A stretch of 64,000 nucleotides of DNA from AP-15 sp963738185 (GTDB lineage Bacteria > Pseudomonadota > Alphaproteobacteria > ATCC43930 > CGMCC-115725): NCBI GenBank assembly GCA_963738185.1, contig CAVTVA010000001.1, positions 248,001-312,000 on the forward strand, read 5' to 3'. Below are positions 9,058-17,911 of this stretch, one piece after another. Within the stretch, counting starts at the first letter, position 1. Every line of letters begins with the position of its first letter. The notes under the pieces are model-generated. The model had not been told where the DNA came from. It did not search any database and saw only the letters and a program-made list of their open reading frames with translations. A program made the position numbers and the translations under genes.

Positions 9058-9900
9058 CTACAGCCTTTGCGGCAAAAGCCAGCGGCTCGGCGCCACCAGC
9101 TCGTCTTGCGCGGCGACCAGCGCCAACTCGCCGCCGCCGGCCCGCAGCGTCGCTTCGACCACGCCCCAGATCGCGCCGACGGTTTTGGCCAGCGCCTCGG
9201 GCAATGGCTTTCCTTTCAGCAGCCAGCCGAGAAACAGCGCGGCGAGCGCGTCACCGCAGCCGGTCGCCTCGATCGGCAGGCGCGGGGTTTCGACCGCCCA
9301 GGCCCCATCCGGTCCGGCCGCGACCGCGGCGAGGCGGCCGGCCGCGGGTTCGAGGCTGGTGACCAGGACGATGCTTGGCCCGCGCCGGCGCAATCCATCG
9401 GCGGCGGCGGCGGCTTGCGCCAGCGTGCTCACTGGGCGGCCGGTCAGCCATTCGAGCTCGAAGCGGTTGGGGGTAGCGATGTCGGCGACCGCCAGCGCGC
9501 GGTCGCGGTAGAATTCGGGAACTCCTGCGCCGACATACCAGCCCGGCCCGGTGTCGCCCATGACCGGGTCGCAGCAAAAAAACGCCCGTGGGTTCGCCCG
9601 CTTTACCCGGCCGACGATATCGAGCAGCACCGGGCCCGCTTCAGGACCGCCCAGATAGCCCGACAGCACCGCGTCGCAACTCGGCAGCAGCCCCAACTCG
9701 GCGATCCCATCGAACAATTCGGCGATCTCGCGCGCCGGCACCGCGCCGCCGCGCCACTTGCCATAGCCGGTGTGGTTCGAAAACGCGACGGTGTTGAGCG
9801 ACCAGGTCTCGATCCCAAGCCGCTGCAGAGGAAACAATGCGGCGCAGTTGCCGACATTGCCGCAGGCGACCCAGGACTGGACCGAGAGAACGGTCGGCAT
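9058..9900 (-). CDS. pdxY: pyridoxal kinase
   Basis: 280 residues. It phosphorylates pyridoxal with ATP in the vitamin B6 salvage pathway, in the cytosol. The N-terminus MPTVLSVQSWVACGNVGNCA, the segment LNTVAFSNHTGYGKW and the ribokinase-type anion-hole/catalytic motif EATGCGDALAALFLGWLL are characteristic of PdxY/PdxK. An in-frame TTG at 9918 overlaps the stop of the upstream membrane-protein gene and could be used instead, adding six residues; ATG 9900 matches the family's usual N-terminus better. Confidence 0.9.
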   Translation of the reverse strand: MPTVLSVQSWVACGNVGNCAALFPLQRLGIETWSLNTVAFSNHTGYGKWRGGAVPAREIAELFDGIAELGLLPSCDAVLSGYLGGPEAGPVLLDIVGRVKRANPRAFFCCDPVMGDTGPGWYVGAGVPEFYRDRALAVADIATPNRFELEWLTGRPVSTLAQAAAAADGLRRRGPSIVLVTSLEPAAGRLAAVAAGPDGAWAVETPRLPIEATGCGDALAALFLGWLLKGKPLPEALAKTVGAIWGVVEATLRAGGGELALVAAQDELVAPSRWLLPQRL

Positions 9901-9914
9901 CGTCAATTTCTGTG

Positions 9915-10358
9915 TCAATTCCTGTCGCGCCAGTCGATGCGGTCGAACACCGTCTTAATGTCGAAAAAAATGATCAGGGCGCTGACCACGAACAGCCCGA
10001 GCCCCGCGCCGTGCAGCGCGCCGGATGGCCAGTCATGGGCGATAAACAGCCCGACCAAGCCGATCACCGTAAATACCGGGATCGCCACCGCGAGGCTTCT
10101 CATGTTGCTGACAAGCACAAAGGTGCCCCATCCCAAGCTTACCCCGTCAAAGCTCTGCTTCAGCCGGACAAAGGCGAGCACCAGCGCGCCCAGGATCAGC
10201 GCGATCCCACAGCCGTAATCGCCGGGCAGCTCGCCGCCGCTGGCGGCAAACGCGCCGACCACTACGCACAGCGCGAGGATGACAAACTGCAGCCAAAAGC
10301 CGAGCCACGACCAGAAGCCCTGCTCGGCCGGCTCCGGTCCCCGACTCGTCTCAGCCAT
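9915..10358 (-). CDS. small four-helix membrane protein of unknown function
   Basis: 147 residues with about four hydrophobic helices: FWLQFVILALCVVVGAFAA, CGIALILGALVLAF, LAVAIPVFTVIGLVGLFIAH, and LGLFVVSALIIFF. The C-terminus (DIKTVFDRIDWRDRN) is polar. No motif was recognised. Its stop touches the alternative TTG start of pdxY, so the two genes are probably in one transcript. Confidence 0.65.
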   Translation of the reverse strand: MAETSRGPEPAEQGFWSWLGFWLQFVILALCVVVGAFAASGGELPGDYGCGIALILGALVLAFVRLKQSFDGVSLGWGTFVLVSNMRSLAVAIPVFTVIGLVGLFIAHDWPSGALHGAGLGLFVVSALIIFFDIKTVFDRIDWRDRN

Positions 10359-10502
10359 GCGCTACCCTCCGATCGCCGCCCGCTCGGCTCGTCTCCGAGC
10401 CCGGTGCGACAATGCCCGCCGGCCGGCGCCGATCGCAACCATTATGCGGCCGCTCGGCCGGGCGGTGGATAGATGGGCGGTGCGAGGAGGTGTCGTGCTG
10501 AT

Positions 10503-11408
10503 ATGATCCGCAGTATGGAGACTTTGTCGACGCCGATGCTGCGCCCCCGCCGCAGCGTGCTGTTTGTCCCGGGCTCGAACCCGCGGGCCCTGGAGCGGGC
10601 GCGCGCGTTGCCGGCCGACGCGCTGATTTTCGATCTCGAAGATGCGGTGACGCCGGCGGCGAAGGAGGAGGCGCGAACCGCGGTGGCCGCGGCGCTGGCG
10701 GCCGGCGGCTACGGCGCACGCGAGCGGGTGCTGCGCGTCAATGCGCTCGACACCCCGTGGGGCCACGCCGATCTCGCTGCCGCGGCGACGATGCCGCTTG
10801 ACGCGGTGCTGCTGCCCAAAGTCGAGAGCCCCGAGCGGGTGCGTCTTTCGGGGGCGCTGCTCGATGCTTTGGGGGCGCCACCGGAGCGGGGGTTGTGGTG
10901 CATGATCGAAACCCCGCTCGGTGTCCTGAACGCGCGCGACATCGCGGCGGCGGGGCCGCGGCTCGCGGCCTTGGTGGTCGGCACTTCGGATTTGACCAAG
11001 GACCTGCACGCCACCGCCACGATTGATCGCCTGGCGTTGCTGCCGGCGCTCGGCCTCGTCCTCCTCGCCGCCCGCGCCTATGGGCTTGCAGCACTCGACG
11101 GCGTGCATCTCGACCTCGGCGATGACGCAGGTTTTGCCGGCGCCTGCCGCCAGGGCCGCGAGCTCGGCTTTGACGGCAAGACCTTGATCCATCCGAAGCA
11201 GATCGAAGCGGCCAACATCGCCTTCGCACCGAGCGCCGAAGAGGTTGCGTGGTCGCGCCGGGTCATCGCCGCGCATCAAGCGGCTGTCGCCCGCGGCCAA
11301 GGTGTGGCGCTGGTCGACGGCAAGCTGATCGAAAGCCTGCATGTCGAGCATGCCCTGCGGGTTGTCGCGATTGCCGAATCGATCGCCCGGATCACCGCCC
11401 CACCGTGA
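10503..11408 (+). CDS. HpcH/HpaI (CitE-like) CoA-ester lyase
   Basis: 301 residues of the CitE/malyl-CoA lyase family, a TIM barrel that cleaves or hydrolyses 3-hydroxyacyl-CoA thioesters such as malyl-CoA or citramalyl-CoA. Visible family motifs are RRSVLFVPGSNPRALE, LIFDLEDAVTPAAKEEAR (metal-binding acidic region), VLLPKVESPE, the metal-ligand glutamate in MIETPLGVLNA, VGTSDLTKDL, and FDGKTLIHPKQIEAAN. AGGAGG at 10485-10490 lies 12 bases before ATG 10503; ATG 10515 is an alternative. It is immediately upstream of sdhCDAB, an arrangement also seen in other Alphaproteobacteria as I recall, consistent with a role beside the TCA cycle. Confidence 0.85.
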   Translation: MIRSMETLSTPMLRPRRSVLFVPGSNPRALERARALPADALIFDLEDAVTPAAKEEARTAVAAALAAGGYGARERVLRVNALDTPWGHADLAAAATMPLDAVLLPKVESPERVRLSGALLDALGAPPERGLWCMIETPLGVLNARDIAAAGPRLAALVVGTSDLTKDLHATATIDRLALLPALGLVLLAARAYGLAALDGVHLDLGDDAGFAGACRQGRELGFDGKTLIHPKQIEAANIAFAPSAEEVAWSRRVIAAHQAAVARGQGVALVDGKLIESLHVEHALRVVAIAESIARITAPP

Positions 11409-11643
11409 AATGCCGCATTGCGCGAGCGTCCGTTGACACCTCCCGGCACCCGGTCTAAGTCACAGCGGCGATGCGTCATATGCTGCGCTGCGTCATTTTT
11501 GCCGAGGAGGTCGATGGCTGCGATCACCTGCTGCGCCGGCGGTGCCGGGCTGGCGATGCCTCGGCGGCAAGGTCGGCCAGGCCGATCCCGCCGCGCCTGA
11601 CACAGTCGCCCCGACCGATTTATTGCTCCAGATCAAGCCGCAG
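11409..11643 (+). promoter_or_regulatory. leader region of the sdh operon
   Basis: 235 bases between the CoA-ester lyase and sdhC. A perfect TTGACA (11433-11438) is followed, 17 bases later, by a poor -10 candidate TAAGTC (11456-11461). A GAGGAGG site precedes an ATG at 11515 that opens only 28 codons, which I do not regard as a gene. The sdhC promoter is expected here. Confidence 0.3.
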
Positions 11644-12036
11644 ATGAGATCCGCCGAGCGGCCGCTGTCGCCGCACCTCCAGATTTACCGCTGGCAGCTG
11701 ACCTCGGTGCTGTCGATCCTGCACCGCGCCAGCGGGGTGGCGCTGAGCGTCGGCGCCGCCATTCTGGTGTGGTGGCTGGTCGCCGCCGCCTCGGGCCCGG
11801 AGGCCTATGACACCGCAGCGAATTTCCTCGGCTCATGGCTCGGGATCGTGCTGCTGCTGGGCTGGAGCGCCGCGCTGTTCTACCATTTGTGCAACGGCAT
11901 CCGGCATCTCGTTTGGGATACCGGTCACGCTCTCGATCTCAAATCCGTCTATACTGGCGGCTGGATCGTCGTCGCCGCGGCGGCGGTCCTGACCCTGATC
12001 GCCTGGGCTGCCGGGATGGCGCACTGGGCCGGCTGA
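11644..12036 (+). CDS. sdhC: succinate dehydrogenase cytochrome b556 subunit
   Basis: 130 residues from ATG 11644. The start is set by the conserved MRSAERPLSPHLQIYRW; the 34 codons upstream do not resemble the family. The signature RPLSPHLQIY and SILHRASGVAL lead into the first helix. The heme-ligand region is FYHLCNGIRHLVWDTGHAL. Three transmembrane helices anchor complex II in the inner membrane and pass electrons to ubiquinone. First gene of sdhCDAB; sdhD begins 2 bases after its stop. Confidence 0.93.
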   Translation: MRSAERPLSPHLQIYRWQLTSVLSILHRASGVALSVGAAILVWWLVAAASGPEAYDTAANFLGSWLGIVLLLGWSAALFYHLCNGIRHLVWDTGHALDLKSVYTGGWIVVAAAAVLTLIAWAAGMAHWAG

Positions 12037-12037
12037 G

Positions 12038-12433
12038 ATGGCGATATCGCGGATGCGTTCGCCGCTTGGCCGCGCGATCGGCCTCGGCTCGGCGAAGGAA
12101 GGGGTCGAGCATTGGCTCGTCCAGCGCATCACCGCGGTGGCGTTGGTGCCGCTGGCGCTGTGGTTTGTGGCCGCGGTGATCGGCCTGGTCGGCGCCGATT
12201 TCGACACGATGCAGGGCTGGGTCGGCCGGCCATTGCCGGCGATCCTCCTGGTGCTGCTGTTGATCGCGACGTTTTATCACGCCTCGCTCGGGCTCCAGGT
12301 GGTGATCGAGGATTATGTCCACGCCGAGCTCGCCAGAATCGGGCTGGTGATCCTGGTCCGGCTGGCCTGCGTCGTCTTTGCCGTCGCCGGCATCGTCGCC
12401 GTGCTGAGCCTGGCGCTCGGCGTCGCCAGCTAG
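12038..12433 (+). CDS. sdhD: succinate dehydrogenase membrane anchor subunit
   Basis: 131 residues with three hydrophobic helices (VALVPLALWFVAAVIGLVG, LPAILLVLLLIATFYHASLG, LVILVRLACVVFAVAGIVAV). The motifs GSAKEGVEHWLVQRITAVAL and FYHASLGLQVVIEDYVH are diagnostic of alphaproteobacterial SdhD, the latter contributing a heme histidine. It starts 2 bases after the sdhC stop and ends 17 bases before sdhA. Confidence 0.93.
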   Translation: MAISRMRSPLGRAIGLGSAKEGVEHWLVQRITAVALVPLALWFVAAVIGLVGADFDTMQGWVGRPLPAILLVLLLIATFYHASLGLQVVIEDYVHAELARIGLVILVRLACVVFAVAGIVAVLSLALGVAS

Positions 12434-12450
12434 CTGTCGGGAGTAATCGG

Positions 12451-14247
12451 ATGTCCCACGCCTACCAGATCACCGAGCACAGCTATGACGTCGTCGTCGT
12501 CGGCGCCGGCGGGGCCGGGCTGCGCGCGGCGTTGGGCTGCACCGTCGAGGGCCTCAAGACCGCGTGCATCAGCAAGGTGTTCCCGACGCGCAGCCATACC
12601 GTTGCCGCGCAAGGCGGGGTCGCCGCGGCGCTCGGTAACGAGGGTGAGGATGATTGGCGCTGGCACATGTACGACACGGTCAAGGGGTCCGACTGGCTCG
12701 GCGACCAGGACGCGATCGAGTATATGTGTCGGAACGCGATGCCGGCGGTCATCGAGCTCGAGCATTTTGGCGTGCCGTTCTCGCGCACCGAGGACGGCCG
12801 GATCTATCAGCGGCCGTTTGGCGGCCACATGACCGACTATGGCGACGGCGATCCGGCGAGGCGCGCCTGCGCCGCCGCCGACCGCACCGGCCACGCGATC
12901 ATCCACACGCTCTATCCAGCAGTGCCTCAAGCACAATGCCGAGTTCTTCGTCGAATATTTCGTGCTCGACCTGATCATCGACGATGAGGGCGCCTGCCGC
13001 GGGGTCATGGCGTGGCGCCTCGAAGACGGGACCCTGCACCGCTTTCACGCGCATCTGGTGATCCTGGCCACCGGCGGCTACGGCCGGACCTATTTCTCCT
13101 GCACCTCGGCCCATACCTGCACCGGCGACGGCAACGCGATGGTGCTGCGCGCCGGGCTGCCATTGCAGGACATGGAGTTCGTCCAGTTCCACCCGACCGG
13201 CATCTATGGCGCCGGCTGCCTGATCACCGAGGGCGCGCGCGGCGAGGGCGGCTATCTGACCAACAGCGAAGGCGTGCGCTTTATGGAGGCCTATGCGCCG
13301 CACGCCAAGGATTTGGCCTCGCGCGACGTCGTCAGCCGCGCGATGACGATCGAGATCCGCGAAGGCCGCGGCTGCGGGCCGGAACAAGGAATATATCCTG
13401 CTGCATCTCGAGCACTCGAGCCGGAGGTGCTGCACCAGCGGCTGCCCGGGCATCTCGGAGACCGCGAAGATCTTTGCCGGGGTCGACGTGACGCGCGAGC
13501 CGATCCCGGTCGTTGCCGACCGTGCATTACGACATGGGCGGGATTCCGACCAACTACCACGGCGAGGTGCTGAGCCCGACCGCCGACGACCCCGAGCGGA
13601 CAGTGCCGGGGCTGATGGCGATCGGCGAGGCGGCCTGCGTCTCGGTGCACGGCGCCAACCGGCTCGGCTGCAACTCGCTGCTCGACATCGTCGTCTTCGG
13701 CCGCGCCGCCGCGCAGCGCGCGGCCGAGCTGATCCGCCCCGGCATGCCGCACAAGCCGCTGGCCGCTGCGGCCGGCGAGGAGGCGGTGGCCCGGCTCGAC
13801 GCCGTGCGCCATTCGCAGGGGCCGCTTAAGACGAGCGAGATCCGGCTCGACATGCAGCGCGTGATGCAGAGCAATTGCGCCGTCTTTCGCACCGCCGAGG
13901 TGCTCCAGGAAGGGGTGAAGAAGATCGATGGCGTGGCCGAGAGCTTTGCCGAACTCGGCATCACCGACCGCTCGATGATCTGGAACAGCGATCTCGCCGA
14001 GGCGCTCGAGCTCGAAAACCTGTTGGAGCAGGCGGTGGTGACCTTGCATTCGGCCGCCAACCGCACCGAGAGCCGGGGTGCGCATGCGCGCGAGGACTAC
14101 CCCGAGCGCGACGACGCGAATTGGCTGAAGCACACCGTCGTCTGGCTTGATGCCGAGGGCAAGGTCACGACCGGCTATCGCCCGGTTCACCTCTACACCT
14201 TGTCGAACGAGGTGCAGCCCTTCCCGCCGAAGGCCCGCGTCTATTGA
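12451..14247 (+). CDS. sdhA: succinate dehydrogenase flavoprotein subunit, five single-base frame breaks
   Basis: The catalytic FAD subunit that oxidises succinate to fumarate. It begins MSHAYQITEHSYDVVVVGAG (dinucleotide-binding motif) and carries the covalent-FAD histidine in TRSHTVAAQGG. Comparison with the near-invariant family sequence shows an extra C near 12916, an extra G near 13381, a missing C near 13420, an extra C near 13450 and an extra T near 13512. The net shift is +3, so the last frame (13513-14247, with MGGIPTNYHGEV and HGANRLGCNSLLDIVVFGRA) is again that of the start. Such balanced damage in an essential, otherwise perfectly conserved gene is best explained by sequencing errors. 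The gene should be about 598 codons. Confidence 0.92.
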
Positions 14248-14263
14248 CCGAGGATTTACGGCC

Positions 14264-14350
14264 GTAGGGTGGGTTGAGCGCAGCGAAACCCGCCGTTCCG
14301 GCCCCACATGATGGGTTTCCCCCGGCTGTGCCGGGAGCAACCCATCCTAC
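14264..14350. repeat. palindromic interspersed repeat between sdhA and sdhB
   Basis: Terminal inverted arms GTAGGGTGGGTT (14264-14275) and AACCCATCCTAC (14339-14350) match at 11 of 12 positions, with nested GAAACCC / GGGTTTC pairing inside. This GTAGGGTGGGTTGAGCGCAG-type sequence is a widespread intergenic palindrome of proteobacterial genomes. It can fold in the sdhA-sdhB message and might affect the stability of the two halves. Confidence 0.7.
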
Positions 14351-14364
14351 AAAAGAAACCCGCG

Positions 14365-15144
14365 ATGGCCGAATTCACCCTTCCCGCAAACTCAAAGATC
14401 GGAACCGGAAAGAGCGTCGCGGCGCCGGAGGGGGCGACGCGGGTGCGCGAGTTCAGGATTTATCGCTGGAACCCCGACGATGGTCAAAACCCGGTCATCG
14501 ATAGGTTTGCCGTCGATCTCGACCATTGCGGCCCGATGGTGCTCGATGCGCTGATCAAGATCAAAAACGAGATCGACACCACCCTGACCTTTCGCCGCTC
14601 GTGCCGCGAGGGCGTATGCGGCTCGTGCGCGATGAACATCGACGGGGTCAACACCCTTGCCTGCATCACCGCGATCGAGGACATTCGCGGCCCGGTGCAG
14701 GTCTATCCGCTGCCGCACCTGGCGGTGATCAAGGACCTGGTGGTTGATCAGACCCACCTCGTCGCGCAGTACCAGTCGATGCAGCCCTGGCTGCAGAGCA
14801 CGAGCGCCGCATCCCCCGACCGCGAGCAGCTGCAATCGATCGAGGAGCGCGCGCAGCTCGATGGGCTGTGGGAATGCATCCTCTGTTTTTGCTGCACGAC
14901 CGCGTGCCCCAGCTGGTGGTGGACGGGCGAGCGCTATCTGGGCCCGGCGGTATTGCTGCAAGCCTATCGCTGGATCGCCGACAGCCGCGACGAGGCGACC
15001 GGCGAACGGCTCGACGCGCTCGAGGACCCGTTCCGGCTCTACCGCTGCCACACCATCATGAACTGCACCCGCACCTGTCCCAAGGGCCTCAACCCGGGCA
15101 AGGCGATCGCCGAGATCAAAAAGCTGATGGTGCTGCGCCGGTAA
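14365..15144 (+). CDS. sdhB: succinate dehydrogenase iron-sulfur subunit
   Basis: 259 residues. The [2Fe-2S] ligands are in SCREGVCGSCAMNIDG, the [4Fe-4S] cysteines in CILCFCCTTACPSWWW, and the [3Fe-4S] cysteines in CHTIMNCTRTCPKGLNPGK. It transfers electrons from SdhA FAD to ubiquinone in complex II. ATG 14365 is chosen because the family N-terminus starts MAEFTLPANS; in-frame codons upstream belong to the repeat. The reading frame is intact, unlike sdhA. Confidence 0.95.
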   Translation: MAEFTLPANSKIGTGKSVAAPEGATRVREFRIYRWNPDDGQNPVIDRFAVDLDHCGPMVLDALIKIKNEIDTTLTFRRSCREGVCGSCAMNIDGVNTLACITAIEDIRGPVQVYPLPHLAVIKDLVVDQTHLVAQYQSMQPWLQSTSAASPDREQLQSIEERAQLDGLWECILCFCCTTACPSWWWTGERYLGPAVLLQAYRWIADSRDEATGERLDALEDPFRLYRCHTIMNCTRTCPKGLNPGKAIAEIKKLMVLRR

Positions 15145-15211
15145 AGGGACACCCTTGCGGCGGCTGCATTTCGGTCGTAAGTGACCACCGTAGTCACGCC
15201 GGAGGGCAAGG

Positions 15212-15454
15212 ATGAGAGCGTTAGGCTTGCGCAACGCAAAAGCGTCGCTTTCCGCGGTTGTCGAAGCTGCCGAGCGCGGCGTGCCCACGACGATCACCAA
15301 AAATGGCCGCCCGGCCGCGGTCATCGTACCGGTGGCCGACGCATCTCGGCTTTATCAGGTGCATCGGCGCAGCTTTGCCGCACTCTTGATGAGCATCCCC
15401 GAAGATCTCGAGATCGAGCGCGACATGTCGCCGCTCCGCGACGTCGATCTGTGA
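15212..15454 (+). CDS. Phd/YefM-family antitoxin
   Basis: 80 residues with the prevent-host-death fold: GLRNAKASLSAVVEAAERGVP, then TITKNGRPAAVIVPV, the usual N-terminal dimerisation and DNA-binding half. The C-terminal half (RSFAALLMSIPEDLEIERDM) would wrap around the toxin. The stop TGA (15452-15454) overlaps the GTG start of the PIN toxin, the standard coupled antitoxin-toxin arrangement. It is expected to repress its own promoter. Confidence 0.85.
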   Translation: MRALGLRNAKASLSAVVEAAERGVPTTITKNGRPAAVIVPVADASRLYQVHRRSFAALLMSIPEDLEIERDMSPLRDVDL

Positions 15455-15888
15455 CGGGCTGGCTGCTCGACACCAATGTTTTGAGCGCGTTCGGCCCCGG
15501 AAAGCGACCGATTTCGGACAAGGTCACCACTTGGTTCAGAGACCGCACCGACACCCTCTTCTTGTCGACGGTGACCGCCGCTGAGATAGAGGTTGGCATT
15601 GCGCAATTGCGTAGAATGGGCGCGAAGCAGCGTGCCGATAATTTGCGTGAATGGTTCGACAGCATCATCGACGCCTACGCGGAGCGTGTGCTGTCCTTTG
15701 ATCTCCCGGCGGCTCGCATCGCCGGTAGGATTGGCGATGTCGCGTTGGCCGCCGGGCGGCATCCGGGTTTTCCCGATGTCGCGATCGCGGCGATCGCCAT
15801 GTCGCGCGAGCTGGTCGTGGTGACGCTGAACCGACGCCATTTCGACCCGCTCGGGGTCGAGGTGTTCAACCCGTTCGGGCCGGACTGA
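15451..15888 (+). CDS. VapC-type PIN-domain toxin ribonuclease
   Basis: 145 residues from GTG 15451, which overlaps the antitoxin stop (GTGA). The PIN acidic residues are present: D in WLLDTNVLSAF, E in VTAAEIEVGIAQL, D in GFPDVAIAAIA, with a further acidic position towards TLNRRHFDPLGVEVFNPF. This is the FitB-like/VapC subfamily that cleaves tRNA or rRNA when released from its antitoxin. The frame is intact, so the pair looks functional. Confidence 0.88.
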   Translation: MTGWLLDTNVLSAFGPGKRPISDKVTTWFRDRTDTLFLSTVTAAEIEVGIAQLRRMGAKQRADNLREWFDSIIDAYAERVLSFDLPAARIAGRIGDVALAAGRHPGFPDVAIAAIAMSRELVVVTLNRRHFDPLGVEVFNPFGPD

Positions 15889-15892
15889 GACG

Positions 15893-16837
15893 GTGACTGT
15901 CCTGCCAATCATCATCGACACCGATCCCGGGATCGACGATGCGGTCGCCATCCTGCTGGCGCTGGGCTCGCCCGAGGATTTGGATGTGCTGGGGATTGTT
16001 GCGGTCGCCGGCAACCTGCCGCTGGAACAAACCCTGCGCAACGCGCGCCAGATTTGCGAGCTGGCCGGGCGGCCGGATCTCGCCGTTTTTGCCGGCTGCG
16101 CCCGCCCGTTGGTCCGCCCGCCGGCAACGGCGGCGCAGATTCACCGCGACGCATTGCGCGACCGGCTCAATTTGCCCGAGCCGACAATGCCGCTCAAGCC
16201 GCAGCACGGCGTCGATTTCCTGGTCGAAGCCCTGCGCGCGGCCGAGAGCGGGGCCGTCACCCTGTGCGCTCTCGGGCCGCTGACCGATATCGCGATGGCG
16301 CTGGTCAAGGCGCCCGACATCGCCGGGCGGATAGCCGAGCTGGTGGTGATGGGCGGCGCCGGTTTTGAGATCGGCAACATCACCCCCGCGGCCGAGTTCA
16401 ACATCCATGCCGATCCGCATGCGGCCGAGATCGTGCTCGGGAGCGGCATCCCTCTGACGATGATCCCGCTCGACGTGACTCACCAAGTGCTGAGCACGCC
16501 GCCCCGCCTCGCGGCGCTGCGGGCGCTCGCCAACCGCTGCGGGCCGGCGGTCGCCGAGCTCCTCGCCGATTTCGAGGCAGCCCGCACCGCCCGCTTCGGC
16601 GAACGCGGCCGGGCATTGCACGATCCGTGCGTCGTGGCCTATCTGCTGCGACCAGCGCTGTTCGGCGGCCGCGCGGTTAATGTCGCGGTCGAGACCGCAA
16701 GCCCGCTGACCACGGGGATGACGGTGGTCGATTGGTGGGGCGTCACCGGCCGCGCCGCGAACGCCCGGTTTATGACCACCGTCGATGCCGACGGTCTTTA
16801 TGCCCTTCTAACGGAAAGACTGGCCCGTCTGCGCTAG
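15893..16837 (+). CDS. inosine-uridine preferring nucleoside hydrolase
   Basis: 314 residues, starting at GTG 15893 four bases after the toxin stop. The Ca2+-binding signature DTDPGIDDAVAILLAL is at the N-terminus. Other ligands are in EFNIHADPHAA and the late aspartate in LHDPCVVAYLL. The enzyme cleaves N-glycosidic bonds of ribonucleosides in salvage; base preference (IunH or Rih type) cannot be fixed. The short spacing after VapC may mean read-through transcription rather than a functional link. Confidence 0.88.
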   Translation: MTVLPIIIDTDPGIDDAVAILLALGSPEDLDVLGIVAVAGNLPLEQTLRNARQICELAGRPDLAVFAGCARPLVRPPATAAQIHRDALRDRLNLPEPTMPLKPQHGVDFLVEALRAAESGAVTLCALGPLTDIAMALVKAPDIAGRIAELVVMGGAGFEIGNITPAAEFNIHADPHAAEIVLGSGIPLTMIPLDVTHQVLSTPPRLAALRALANRCGPAVAELLADFEAARTARFGERGRALHDPCVVAYLLRPALFGGRAVNVAVETASPLTTGMTVVDWWGVTGRAANARFMTTVDADGLYALLTERLARLR

Positions 16838-17053
16838 CTTGCTCGCCGATGCCCTGCTGATGTTTCAAAAGCTAGCAGCAGCGATAGCCGCTCTCATCCA
16901 TCTCTGAAAGCAGTCATTCATCCGTTTGCGAGTATTACCCATTGGGGTGATATCCCGAGAATTATTTGTCCATTCAAAAACAATCAAAAAAAATTATTGC
17001 CACTGATGCTGACAACTGCGATGTTAACCATTCTAACCATGAGGAGGCAAACC

Positions 17054-17827
17054 ATGGCGTCAGTGGAATTTATCGATCCCACCGCAGGTTGCGCGCCTTT
17101 AATTCACGAAACGGTCACGGCGGCCTGGCCCACAGCGAGCAATAGCATGGGCGCGGTTGGTAAGCGCGTTGGATGGCGATTTCTCAGCGGCCTTGCCGTC
17201 ATCGCCGGAACGCTATTGCTCACGGTGACAACCACGAGGGCTACTCCCACCACCGTCACCCTCGCCACTACCGGCACGCTGACTGTGAACCGCGGTGACT
17301 CCCTAACCGCGCAATTGGCCGAGGGCCTGCCGTCTAGCGGGTTTTTCGATATCTACCGGGGTACTTATACGGTATCCGTCGCGAACTTGCCCAGTGCCCC
17401 GATTACGCAGCCCTATTCCTCAACGTTAACCGGACCGCTGTCTGTCGGCGACAGCTCCTACCCATTTGACGAGACCAGTCTGCCAACAGTGTCGGCGTCC
17501 ACCGCGAACGCCCTGCTCGTTGACGCTGAAGCACTCGCTACGTCATCGTCCGGAGCGTTCTTCCCCGACTTTCTCCCAAACACGTATTACGCCTATTCTG
17601 AGGGCAATATCACGATCGCCTCGCAGACCGACCTCGCGACGGTGTTTCCTGACACCGGACCGTTTTCCGCACTCTACACTAACGGCACCTACGCGATCAG
17701 TACGCCGGGGTTGACGCTCGTCGCCACGCCGGTGGCAGCCCCGGTGCCGGAGCCGGCGTCGCTCCTGCTGCTGGCCGCGGGCCTCCTCGGCATGGGCGCC
17801 TTCGCCCGCCGTCGCAAGGCCGGCTAA
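17054..17827 (+). CDS. PEP-CTERM sorting domain protein (exported)
   Basis: 257 residues. GAGGAGG (17040-17046) places the start at ATG 17054. A hydrophobic segment WRFLSGLAVIAGTLLLTV at about residues 41-58 should serve as the export signal. The Thr/Ser-rich body has no recognised domain. The C-terminus is a textbook PEP-CTERM tripartite signal: VPEPASLLLLAAGLLGMGAF, then RRRK. Such proteins are processed by an exosortase and delivered to the cell surface or matrix. No exosortase gene lies in this window. The 216 bases upstream are AT-rich and presumably contain the promoter. Confidence 0.85.
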   Translation: MASVEFIDPTAGCAPLIHETVTAAWPTASNSMGAVGKRVGWRFLSGLAVIAGTLLLTVTTTRATPTTVTLATTGTLTVNRGDSLTAQLAEGLPSSGFFDIYRGTYTVSVANLPSAPITQPYSSTLTGPLSVGDSSYPFDETSLPTVSASTANALLVDAEALATSSSGAFFPDFLPNTYYAYSEGNITIASQTDLATVFPDTGPFSALYTNGTYAISTPGLTLVATPVAAPVPEPASLLLLAAGLLGMGAFARRRKAG

Positions 17828-17911
17828 CGAGATCAGTGGCGCCGCGTTTGACAGGGTCCCGTGCGTCTCTAGAATGCGCGGCGCCGAACAACCTACAAAT
17901 GGGAGAGCTCG

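Noticed and set aside
11515..11601. A 28-codon leader peptide before sdhC, preceded by GAGGAGG
   Set aside because: No regulatory pattern such as repeated codons or paired terminator hairpins, and its translation is arbitrary. Probably chance.
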